Assembly: GCA_030039695.1 (NCBI GenBank)
Contig: JASHVB010000036.1
Coordinates: forward strand, 1 to 6,584
DNA: 6,584 nucleotides
Direction: 5' to 3'
Origin: Acetobacteraceae bacterium
GTDB lineage: Bacteria; Pseudomonadota; Alphaproteobacteria; Acetobacterales; Acetobacteraceae
Shown here: piece after piece, positions 1 through 5,743 of the stretch
Layout of the letters: the number at the start of each line of letters is the position of its first letter
How positions within the stretch are numbered: the stretch's first letter is position 1
Made by a program: the position numbers and the translations under genes
Notes under the pieces: model-generated
The model's input: only the letters and a program-made list of their open reading frames with translations
Told to the model about the DNA's origin: nothing
Database searches by the model: none

Positions 1-1
1 T

Positions 2-352
2 GCAGCTGGCGGCGATCGAACCGCGCAGCTCGGGCGGCATCTGATCAACGCCGCTTTTCCAATTCCCCCCTCGCGTCAACAGGTTCCAACGGATCCAGCC
101 GAGTTTGCGGGCTATATCGGACGCTATGCGCTAACACCGCAGTTCATTATCACCGTCACATCGACGGATGGCCGTTTGATGGTGCAGGCCACGGGCCAGC
201 GGGAACTTGAGATATTTCCCGAAGGCGGAACGCAGTTTTTCCTCCGAGCGGTCGACGCGCAAATCACGTTCGAGTTGGGTCCACATGGACAAGCCGAGGG
301 TCTGATGCTGCATCAGAACGGACGAGATCGGAGAGCCGCCCGCATTCCCTGA
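2..352 (+). CDS. Serine hydrolase / beta-lactamase-like protein, C-terminal part (DUF3471-type domain)
   Basis: This is the 3' end of a gene that begins before the window. The frame is open from base 2 and ends at TGA 350-352, giving 116 visible residues. From about residue 34 the text reads EFAGYIGRYALTP, followed by alternating beta-strand-like segments and a tail rich in Arg (QNGRDRRAARIP). This pattern is typical of the small DUF3471 beta domain that follows the catalytic domain in many penicillin-binding-protein-like or class C beta-lactamase-fold hydrolases. The serine SxxK motif and the rest of the catalytic domain are outside the window, so activity and substrate cannot be judged. The preceding residues (about 1-33) look like the linker from the catalytic domain. 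The gene runs toward the minus-strand tadA, so the two are convergent. The domain match is by recognition of pattern, not by a search. Confidence 0.72.
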   Translation, partial: AAGGDRTAQLGRHLINAAFPIPPSRQQVPTDPAEFAGYIGRYALTPQFIITVTSTDGRLMVQATGQRELEIFPEGGTQFFLRAVDAQITFELGPHGQAEGLMLHQNGRDRRAARIP

Positions 353-686
353 AGTCAGGTTTTTCAAGACACAGCCAACTGTATCGGAGTTCTTGAATTC
401 GCACTCAAAAAGGCCCCGTTTTGAACAGAGCCTACCTCGCCGTGATGACTCCGGAACGGACGAAAACTTCCGTCAGTCCAGCGTCCCAACCAGCGAGTGA
501 CCGCTTTGTGGATCGTGGGCTCGGCGGTCGGGTGTCTACGATGGGTCGAACCCGGTCATTGGATACGGCCGTTTGTATGAGCTGGATGCCAGAGGGCGCT
601 CTCAAAAGCCTTGATCGCGTGGCTCATTGCCGATTGCGCGCACGCATCCGCGGCACTGAAGGCACGGCGCGGGCGTCATTGCCTCG
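353..686. other. Convergent intergenic gap, no supported gene
   Basis: This stretch lies between the stop of the serine hydrolase (plus strand) and the stop of tadA (minus strand). Open frames here carry no recognisable domain and their composition looks like chance GC-rich reading. A small inverted repeat, TCAAAA (405-410) and TTTTGA (419-424) around an 8-base loop, and another, ACGGA (456-460) and TCCGT (469-473), are present. The first stem is almost all A/T and neither has a convincing GC stem followed by a T-run, so I do not call a terminator. The local GC content around 353-470 is lower than in the flanking genes, as expected of non-coding DNA. Confidence 0.6.
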
Positions 687-1136
687 CTATCGCCGCTGGC
701 CGAAGAAATCCTGTAACAGCGCCGCGGCCTCGGCCTCGCGCACGCCGCCGATCACCTCTGGGCGGTGAAAGCACGATGTGGCACCAAACACGCGCGCGCC
801 ATGTTCCACGCCGCCGCCTTTTGAGTCATAGGCGCCGAACACCAAGCGGCGGATGCGGAAGAGGCTGATCGCCTGAGCGCACATCGGGCACGGCTCCAGC
901 GTCACGAACAGATCGCAGTCCCGCAGGCGCGGCTCGCCGCGCCGCGCCGCCGCGGCACGTAAGGCCAGCATCTCGGCGTGGGCGGATGCATCGCGCCGCG
1001 CCTCCACCTCATTGCCGGCGCGCGCGAGCACCGCGCCGTCGGATGCGACGACCACCGCGCCGACCGGCACTTCGCCGCGCACCGCGGCAGCGCGGGCTTC
1101 GGCAAGCGCGATACCCATCGGAGCGGGGCCCGCCAT
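687..1136 (-). CDS. tadA: tRNA-specific adenosine-34 deaminase TadA
   Basis: The protein deaminates adenosine at the wobble position (A34) of tRNA-Arg(ACG) to inosine, in the cytoplasm, and is normally essential. With the start at 1136 it has 149 residues, a normal length. The zinc-dependent deaminase motifs are intact: HAE at residues 53-55 (zinc His and proton-shuttle Glu) and PCPMC with the two zinc Cys at 83 and 86. The N-terminal EVPVGAVVV strand and the C-terminal segment with GGGVEHGARVF and HRPEVIGG are typical of alphaproteobacterial TadA rather than of cytosine or guanine deaminases. The frame stays open upstream to 1232 inside the kinase gene, but that extension is an overlap with no family resemblance. 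ATG at 1118 is an alternative start. No clear Shine-Dalgarno is seen; the start lies only 4 bases after the stop of the upstream kinase, so translation may be coupled to it. Family assignment is firm; the exact start is less so. Confidence 0.93.
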   Translation of the reverse strand: MAGPAPMGIALAEARAAAVRGEVPVGAVVVASDGAVLARAGNEVEARRDASAHAEMLALRAAAARRGEPRLRDCDLFVTLEPCPMCAQAISLFRIRRLVFGAYDSKGGGVEHGARVFGATSCFHRPEVIGGVREAEAAALLQDFFGQRR

Positions 1137-1140
1137 CGCG

Positions 1141-2925
1141 CTAGAGATCAAGCACAGTGCGGACCTTGCGTGCGAGTTCCGCGGCATTGAACGGCTTGCT
1201 GAGCAACTCGACCGTCGTGCCCGGGCGGACATTGCGGATCGTGGCGTCGCGTGCGTAGCCGGTGGTGAACAAGACCTTCAGGTCTGGCCGGCGGCGGCGC
1301 ACTTCGTCCGCAAGCTCGCGTCCGTCGATGCCGCCGGGCAGGCCAATATCAGTCAACAGCAGCCGCACCTCGGGCTCATGCTCGATGATATCGAGCGCCG
1401 CCTTGCTGTCGCCTGCCTCGCGCACGCCGTAGCCGAGACCACGGAGTGTGTCACGGGCGAACACTCGGACATCCGGTTCATCCTCGACCACCAGGATGGT
1501 CTCGGTGCTGACGCCGCGCGGCACTGGGGCCGGCATCGAGGTCGATTCGCGCACCGGCACCGCCGGTTGCCGCGGCAGATAAAGCTTCACCGTCGTCCCC
1601 TGGTCCGGCTTGCTGTAGATCCGCACATGGCCTCCGGATTGCCTGACGAAGCCGTAGACCTGGGAGAGACCAAGGCCCGTGCCCTGGCCGATGCCCTTCG
1701 TGGTGAAGAACGGATCGAAAGCGCGCTCCACGACGTCCTTGGTCATGCCCGTGCCGGTATCGGTGACCGCGATCTGCACATAGTCGCCCGGCTGTACCCC
1801 GTCCTGTGAACCGGCATAGGCTTCGTCCAGTGTGACGTTCCGCGTTTCAATGGTGAGCCGCCCCCCTGTCGGCATGGCGTCGCGTGCGTTCACAGCGAGG
1901 TTCAGCAATGCGCTCTCAAGCTGATTCTCGTCGGCCGATACGCGCCAGACATTGCCGGACAGCAGGGTCTCGGTGCGAATCGCTTCGCCAAGGGTGCGGC
2001 TGATCAATTCAGACATGCCGACGACCAGCCGGTTCACGTCGAGCGTGGTCGGCATCAGCGGCTGGCGCCTGGAGAAGGCGAGCAGCCGCTGGGTCAGCGT
2101 CGCGGCGCGAGCGGCGGCGCGGCTGGCGGCATCGATCAGCCGGCGCAGTTCGTCGTCGGCACCGGTTCCGCGCAAGCGCGGTGCGAGCCGCTCCAGATTG
2201 CCGAGTATCACTTGCAGCAGATTGTTGAAGTCGTGCGCGACGCCGCCGGTCAGCTGCCCGATCGCCTCCATTTTCTGCGCCTGTCGCAGCGCTTCTTCCA
2301 CCTTCTCCCGCTGCCCGATTTGCATCTCCAGGTCGTGATTGACGGTCGCCAGTTCCGCGGCGTGCGCCGCCAGTTCCAGATGCGCGCGACTGAGTGCCCG
2401 GTGCGTCACAGCGAGAACGGCGACGACGACCGACACCATGGTTACCAGCAGTGCAATCAAACCATAGCGCTGCACGCGGCGCGCCATCGGTTCGGTGTAG
2501 CTGCGCAAGTAGACTGTGCCGAGAGCCGTCCCCCGCTGCACCACCGGCACGGCAACCTCCAAGCGGTCATGCGAAATCGTCGGTGGGGCGGGTACGACAT
2601 GCCGTGGCAGATTGACGCCCTTGGCGGGGTAGCTGGCGAAAAGATTGCCCTTGAGGTCATAGACAGCGGCGGCCTCGACCTCGGGGTTGGCGCGGATCGC
2701 GTTGACGTATTCCTGTGCCGCTTTCTGATCGTTGAACGCCAACGCAGCGGTGACCGTTGAAGCGAGCACGCGCGCCTGAGCGCTGACTTGACTGACCTGT
2801 TGACGTGTCGTCGACCGGTCGATGAAGCGTGCCATCAGCACGCCGGCGACGAGCAGCGCAATGACCGATATCAGCGCGATTGCCGGGGTCAGTTTCCAGA
2901 GCCGCGGCGTGGCAAGGGGGCTCAT
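1141..2925 (-). CDS. Membrane hybrid histidine kinase with CHASE8-like periplasmic sensor and C-terminal receiver
   Basis: A 594-residue inner-membrane sensor kinase. Two membrane helices (about 12-33 and 154-174) bracket a periplasmic domain whose text (ALAFND at 61-66, RANPEVEAAAVYD at 78-90, LFASY at 95-99) resembles CHASE8, the sensor domain of YfiN/TpbB. A probable coiled coil (about 178-222) leads to the dimerisation domain with phospho-acceptor His231 in HDFNNLL. The ATPase domain has the N box around Asn346, DTGTGM (389-394), FDPFF (403-407) and GQGTGLGL (413-420). A receiver follows from about 476, with acidic residues Glu481/Asp482, phospho-acceptor Asp526, Thr555 and Lys577. All key residues are present, so it should be an active hybrid kinase. 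ATG 2925 overlaps the TGA of the upstream YfiR-family gene as ATGA, with GGGGAGAGA about 10-12 bases upstream serving as ribosome site. No separate response regulator is nearby, so the output partner is unknown. The link to YfiR-type sensing is inference from family and context. Confidence 0.93.
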   Translation of the reverse strand: MSPLATPRLWKLTPAIALISVIALLVAGVLMARFIDRSTTRQQVSQVSAQARVLASTVTAALAFNDQKAAQEYVNAIRANPEVEAAAVYDLKGNLFASYPAKGVNLPRHVVPAPPTISHDRLEVAVPVVQRGTALGTVYLRSYTEPMARRVQRYGLIALLVTMVSVVVAVLAVTHRALSRAHLELAAHAAELATVNHDLEMQIGQREKVEEALRQAQKMEAIGQLTGGVAHDFNNLLQVILGNLERLAPRLRGTGADDELRRLIDAASRAAARAATLTQRLLAFSRRQPLMPTTLDVNRLVVGMSELISRTLGEAIRTETLLSGNVWRVSADENQLESALLNLAVNARDAMPTGGRLTIETRNVTLDEAYAGSQDGVQPGDYVQIAVTDTGTGMTKDVVERAFDPFFTTKGIGQGTGLGLSQVYGFVRQSGGHVRIYSKPDQGTTVKLYLPRQPAVPVRESTSMPAPVPRGVSTETILVVEDEPDVRVFARDTLRGLGYGVREAGDSKAALDIIEHEPEVRLLLTDIGLPGGIDGRELADEVRRRRPDLKVLFTTGYARDATIRNVRPGTTVELLSKPFNAAELARKVRTVLDL

Positions 2926-3581
2926 CGTATTTGATCTCTCCCCGTAACCCTCGTCGCGAGACTCAGGAGCTTGGAGCTGATCGTCAGGCGATTGGCCGCG
3001 GCCGCCTGTGCGTTGATCTCAAAGCGGACGCGGCTGTCCTCGATCACGAAATTGATGATCCCAGAATCTTCCGGCTCCTGCGCTCCATCCGTCACGGTCA
3101 GCACCGGTGAGCCGCGCACGACGGCGAGTGTCTGTGCCACAGACTGCGCATCGGGGCCGGTGACGAACATCACAGAACACCCGGGATTTCTGGTAACCGA
3201 GGAGAAGCGCTGGATCGCGATGGGCCGACCGGCGATGGTATGGCCCTGGACCGCGCGATCCAGCATGCCGCGGAACGTCTGGCCGCCCACGACGCAGATG
3301 CGGAATGCACCGGACGGGAATTCCGCGGTTGGGTCAGGCCAATCGACGAACGGGGCGAATTTGTAGAGGTACGTCGCCTTGAGCGCACGCTCCGGCGTGT
3401 CGTCCTGGGCGCCGGACGTCGCAGGGCGCGCACACAGCGCCAGGCAGGCCAGGACCATCGCCGCGCTACACCGTCGCGCCAGGAGGGAGCGATGTCCCCC
3501 CCAACAGGCCGGCGCCAGAAAGCTTAAGCGGCGGGCGCCGCACGCCCGATCGTTCCCCGCGACCTGGCCTGGCTCGTCCAC
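2922..3581 (-). CDS. YfiR-family (DUF4154) periplasmic protein
   Basis: In Pseudomonas, YfiR is a periplasmic protein that binds the CHASE8 domain of the diguanylate cyclase YfiN and represses it. This protein has the family body: ALKATYLYKFAPFVDWP near the start of the domain, FRICVVGG, a GRPIAI strand, SVMFVT, and the end motif with GIINFVIEDSRVRFEIN and LTISSKLLSLA. It has a hydrophobic export segment (MVLACLALCA) after an Arg pair and a likely signal peptidase site after SGA, just before QDD. The start is uncertain. I use GTG 3581 (219 residues) because AGGAGG lies 11 bases before it and it supplies the positive N-region an export signal needs. ATG 3458 (178 residues) is the alternative, but has no Shine-Dalgarno and no basic residues before the hydrophobic run. 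The frame is open back to 3728. The mature domain has two cysteines (in FRICV and NPGCS) that could form a disulfide. The stop overlaps the start of the hybrid kinase, its probable partner. Confidence 0.85.
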   Translation of the reverse strand: MDEPGQVAGNDRACGARRLSFLAPACWGGHRSLLARRCSAAMVLACLALCARPATSGAQDDTPERALKATYLYKFAPFVDWPDPTAEFPSGAFRICVVGGQTFRGMLDRAVQGHTIAGRPIAIQRFSSVTRNPGCSVMFVTGPDAQSVAQTLAVVRGSPVLTVTDGAQEPEDSGIINFVIEDSRVRFEINAQAAAANRLTISSKLLSLATRVTGRDQIR

Positions 3582-3592
3582 AGCCGTTTTCC

Positions 3593-3598
3593 CCTCCT
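3593..3598 (-). promoter_or_regulatory. Shine-Dalgarno AGGAGG before the GTG start of the YfiR-family gene
   Basis: The minus strand reads GCAGGAGGGGAAAACGGCTGTG. A perfect AGGAGG lies 11 bases before an in-frame GTG at 3581. It is the best ribosome site in this leader and is the main reason for placing the yfiR-type start at 3581 instead of the ATG at 3458. The spacing is somewhat longer than the usual 5-9 bases. Confidence 0.45.
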
Positions 3599-3633
3599 GC
3601 AACGTTAATCGGTCGCAGATATGGCCGGATAGC

Positions 3634-3652
3634 CCGTGGTTGGACAACACGG
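3634..3652. repeat. Imperfect palindrome in the leader of the YfiR-kinase block
   Basis: The plus strand reads CCGT-G-GTTG-GA-CAAC-ACGG: eight paired positions broken by one unpaired G, around a 2-base centre. It lies between the stop of the sugar-acid kinase (3725) and the probable yfiR-type start (3581). There is no T-run after it on the minus strand (GCTATCCGG follows), so it is not a normal intrinsic terminator. A dimeric regulator's operator is possible. A second small inverted repeat, GCCC-tgaat-GGGC, is found just upstream at about 3660-3672. I find no convincing -35/-10 pair near it. Confidence 0.3.
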
Positions 3653-3724
3653 CGATCGTGCCCTGAATGGGCGCGGGTTCGATTAACATAGGCAACGAAG
3701 GGTTCAAGTCTGCGTGACAAAGCG

Positions 3725-4732
3725 TCACCCCGCAAACAGCCGTGCCAGCAGTCGGGCATCGCCGAATGCGCCGGACTTAGAGACGACGCGCTGGCCGTCC
3801 CACGCGCCACCGCGCAGGACCGAGGTCGGCACGCCGGGCATCAGCTCGCCATCGACCTCCAGACGCTGGATCAGAAGGGAATTGCACAGGCCACGGAGGG
3901 TTTCTCCCCCGGAAATGAACAGGGTGCCGGGGGGTGGCAGCGCCGCCAGCACGCTGGCGAAGGCGGCGGCGATGCGACGGGCGGCTTCGGAGCGAGACAT
4001 GTCCGATGGGAGTGCCATGCACACCGCCGCGGCGCCGGCGTTCAGGGAACGCTCGAGCGCGGCGCGCTCCGCCGCGGAGCCGGCAGCGATGCGATGCAGG
4101 TGGGGTTCCGTCGCCGCGAGCTGGGCGCTGGCAACGTCATGGTCCGAGCCGACCAGCGCGAGAATTGGCCGCCGAAGTGCGGGGCATGGTACCGGACGGT
4201 GGCCCGCAAGCGCGCCGGCCAGGCCGCCGGTGCCGCACCAAAGGATGCGGCCCGGCCGGGCACGATGTTCCGCGACGATGGCCGCGAGGTCAGTATCGGT
4301 TACGGCATCGAGGAACGGGATGTCGAGACCGTGGGCGCGCAGTTGCGACGGCACGTCGATGCCCACGTCCCTGCCGTGCAGGCGCTGGCGACCATCACGG
4401 GTGGTGCGGCCCTGGAACGGGAAGGCCGGGGCCAGGACGCAATGCTCGAAGTGCGGCATGCAGGCGGCGAGCTCGGCGGCGAGATTGCCACGCAACAGGC
4501 TGTCGATCTTCTTGAAGGCGATGTCGGCATCCCGCAGATGTCGCGCCAGACCCGACACGATCGTGGCGGCGGTCGGTGGGTCGCACTCGCGGGTGGCCGA
4601 GTCGATGCCGGCGGTGGGCGGGGGAGGAACGTCGCGCAGGAGGATTGGCACGGGTCCCACTAACGGGACGAAGCGGGCGGCGCTGTCGAGTGCACCGGTC
4701 AGGTCATCGGCGAGGAGACGAAGTGTTGGCAT
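3725..4732 (-). CDS. Four-carbon acid sugar kinase family protein (DUF1537, OtnK/DtnK-like)
   Basis: The family phosphorylates four-carbon sugar acids such as threonate, erythronate or their 3-oxo forms with ATP, as a step in their catabolism. With the start at 4732 the protein has 335 residues. The N-terminal substrate domain shows LADDLTGALDSAA (from residue 7), FKKIDSLLRGN (73-83) and PAFPFQGR (102-109). The C-terminal nucleotide domain shows GSDHD (195-199), SGGETLRG (274-281), GELMPGVP (295-302) and VSKSGAFGD (317-325). These are the family landmarks in the right order. Known members are usually about 400-430 residues, so this is a compact version; the shortening seems to be in the middle. 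ATG 4756 would add eight residues that do not fit the family; neither start has a well-spaced Shine-Dalgarno (GAGGGAG lies 15 bases before 4732). It follows the dehydrogenase gene by about 78 bases and is probably in the same operon. The exact substrate cannot be read from sequence. Confidence 0.88.
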   Translation of the reverse strand: MPTLRLLADDLTGALDSAARFVPLVGPVPILLRDVPPPPTAGIDSATRECDPPTAATIVSGLARHLRDADIAFKKIDSLLRGNLAAELAACMPHFEHCVLAPAFPFQGRTTRDGRQRLHGRDVGIDVPSQLRAHGLDIPFLDAVTDTDLAAIVAEHRARPGRILWCGTGGLAGALAGHRPVPCPALRRPILALVGSDHDVASAQLAATEPHLHRIAAGSAAERAALERSLNAGAAAVCMALPSDMSRSEAARRIAAAFASVLAALPPPGTLFISGGETLRGLCNSLLIQRLEVDGELMPGVPTSVLRGGAWDGQRVVSKSGAFGDARLLARLFAG

Positions 4733-4810
4733 GAGGACGGACGAACGCTCCCTCATCTGCGATGCTTCGCACCTCGATCTTTCGCGCAGAGCTCGGGAAG
4801 TAGAGGGCCG

Positions 4811-5743
4811 CTACGCAACACGGTGCAACAGTTCGATGCCCGCGGCGATGCGGCGACAATTTTCGGCAGCAAGTCCGAAGCTGCGCTCGAACGTGCCCAT
4901 GGTGAGCCAGGCAATGTGCGGGGTGATCACAACGTTCGGCAGCGACAGCAGCGCATCGCTGGCCGCAAGCGGTTCTTCGGCGAAAACATCGAGACCCGCT
5001 GCGCCAAGACGCCCGGTGCGGAGCGCTTCGGTCAGCGCGATCTGATCCACGAGGCCGCCGCGAGCCGTGTTGATCAGCACGGCGCCGGGACGCATCTGCG
5101 CGAGTGCGGCGGCGTTGATCAGTTTCTCGGTTTGCGGCGTCAGCGGTACGTGCAGGCTGATCAGGTCGGATTCCCTCAGCAATGCATCGAGCGAGCGTCG
5201 CTCGCCGATCGCATCAGTCTTCGGACTGCGCGAGGTGTAGACAATGCGGCACCCTAGCGCGGCCAGCACCGGCGCGAGCAAGCGCGGAATCGCTCCGTAA
5301 CCGACCAGACCAACAGTGCGTCCGCCGAGCTCGCCCAGGCCGTCCCGCATGACCGGATCGGACCAGACACCGCCACGCAGCGCGGCATCGAAACGCGGCA
5401 GACGGCGCAGCGTTGTCAACATCAGCGCAAGCGTCAGTTCGGCGACGGCCGGTGCGTTGGTGCCGGGCAGGTTGCAGACCGGGATGCCACGCGCTTTTGC
5501 CGCCGCCAGGTCGATCGTGTTTACGCCGACACCGATCTTCTGGATCAGCCGCAGCCTGGTTGCTGCCGCGATCATCGCCGCGGAGCACGGCTTCAGTACG
5601 TGCCAGAGCACGTCCGTCTCGGCCAGCAGGTGCATCAGCCGTGCGTCGTCGTGTTCAGCGCAGGCGCTGATGTTCAGACCGGGAATTGCCGCAAGCCGCG
5701 CCGTCAATTGGGGTCCGGCGGCGTAGTGGAACAAAACGTTCAT
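4811..5743 (-). CDS. D-isomer-specific 2-hydroxyacid dehydrogenase, NAD(P)-dependent
   Basis: The enzyme interconverts a D-2-hydroxyacid and its 2-keto acid in the cytoplasm. The 310-residue protein has the family's usual length. The Rossmann nucleotide-binding motif is VGLVGYGAIPR (about 143-153). The catalytic triad is visible: Arg228 in NTARGG, Glu257 in AEEP and His276 in TPHIAW. The text KIGVGVNTIDLAAAKARGI (around 69-87) and NAPAVAELTLALML are typical of the phosphoglycerate/glyoxylate dehydrogenase branch. The His is followed by AWLT in place of the more common xGxxT, a variant found in part of the family. ATG 5743 is chosen because it overlaps the TGA of the upstream enolase-like gene as ATGA and starts right at the first beta strand (MNVLFHYAA); the frame continues to 5827 but that part overlaps the upstream gene. 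The cofactor and substrate are not determined; the neighbours suggest a sugar-acid pathway. Confidence 0.92.
   Translation of the reverse strand: MNVLFHYAAGPQLTARLAAIPGLNISACAEHDDARLMHLLAETDVLWHVLKPCSAAMIAAATRLRLIQKIGVGVNTIDLAAAKARGIPVCNLPGTNAPAVAELTLALMLTTLRRLPRFDAALRGGVWSDPVMRDGLGELGGRTVGLVGYGAIPRLLAPVLAALGCRIVYTSRSPKTDAIGERRSLDALLRESDLISLHVPLTPQTEKLINAAALAQMRPGAVLINTARGGLVDQIALTEALRTGRLGAAGLDVFAEEPLAASDALLSLPNVVITPHIAWLTMGTFERSFGLAAENCRRIAAGIELLHRVA

Noticed and set aside
421..435. Minus-strand GGCTCTGTT-CAAAA, similar to the end of IS6-family elements
   Set aside because: Only a single short copy is seen, it differs from the known end, and there is no transposase or second inverted copy in the window.
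538..560. GGGTTCGACCC on the minus strand, like a tRNA T-arm
   Set aside because: The paired stem is only 3 bases around the loop and no acceptor, D-arm or anticodon arm can be built around it.
421..768. Plus-strand open frame from TTG 421 in the convergent gap
   Set aside because: No recognisable domain, a composition rich in Arg/Ser/Ala as in chance GC-rich reading, no ribosome site, and its end runs into tadA on the other strand.
1012..1809. Long plus-strand open frame (265 residues) opposite tadA and the kinase
   Set aside because: It is antisense to two genes with complete family motifs; its length follows from GC-rich codon bias.
3466..3810. Minus-strand open frame of 114 residues in the leader of the YfiR-family gene
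   Set aside because: No recognisable domain, and it overlaps the 3' end of the kinase gene and the better supported yfiR frame.
3714..5045. Long plus-strand open frame (443 residues) opposite the sugar-acid kinase and dehydrogenase
   Set aside because: Rich in Arg/Ser/Ala with no domain, and fully opposite two genes with clear catalytic motifs.
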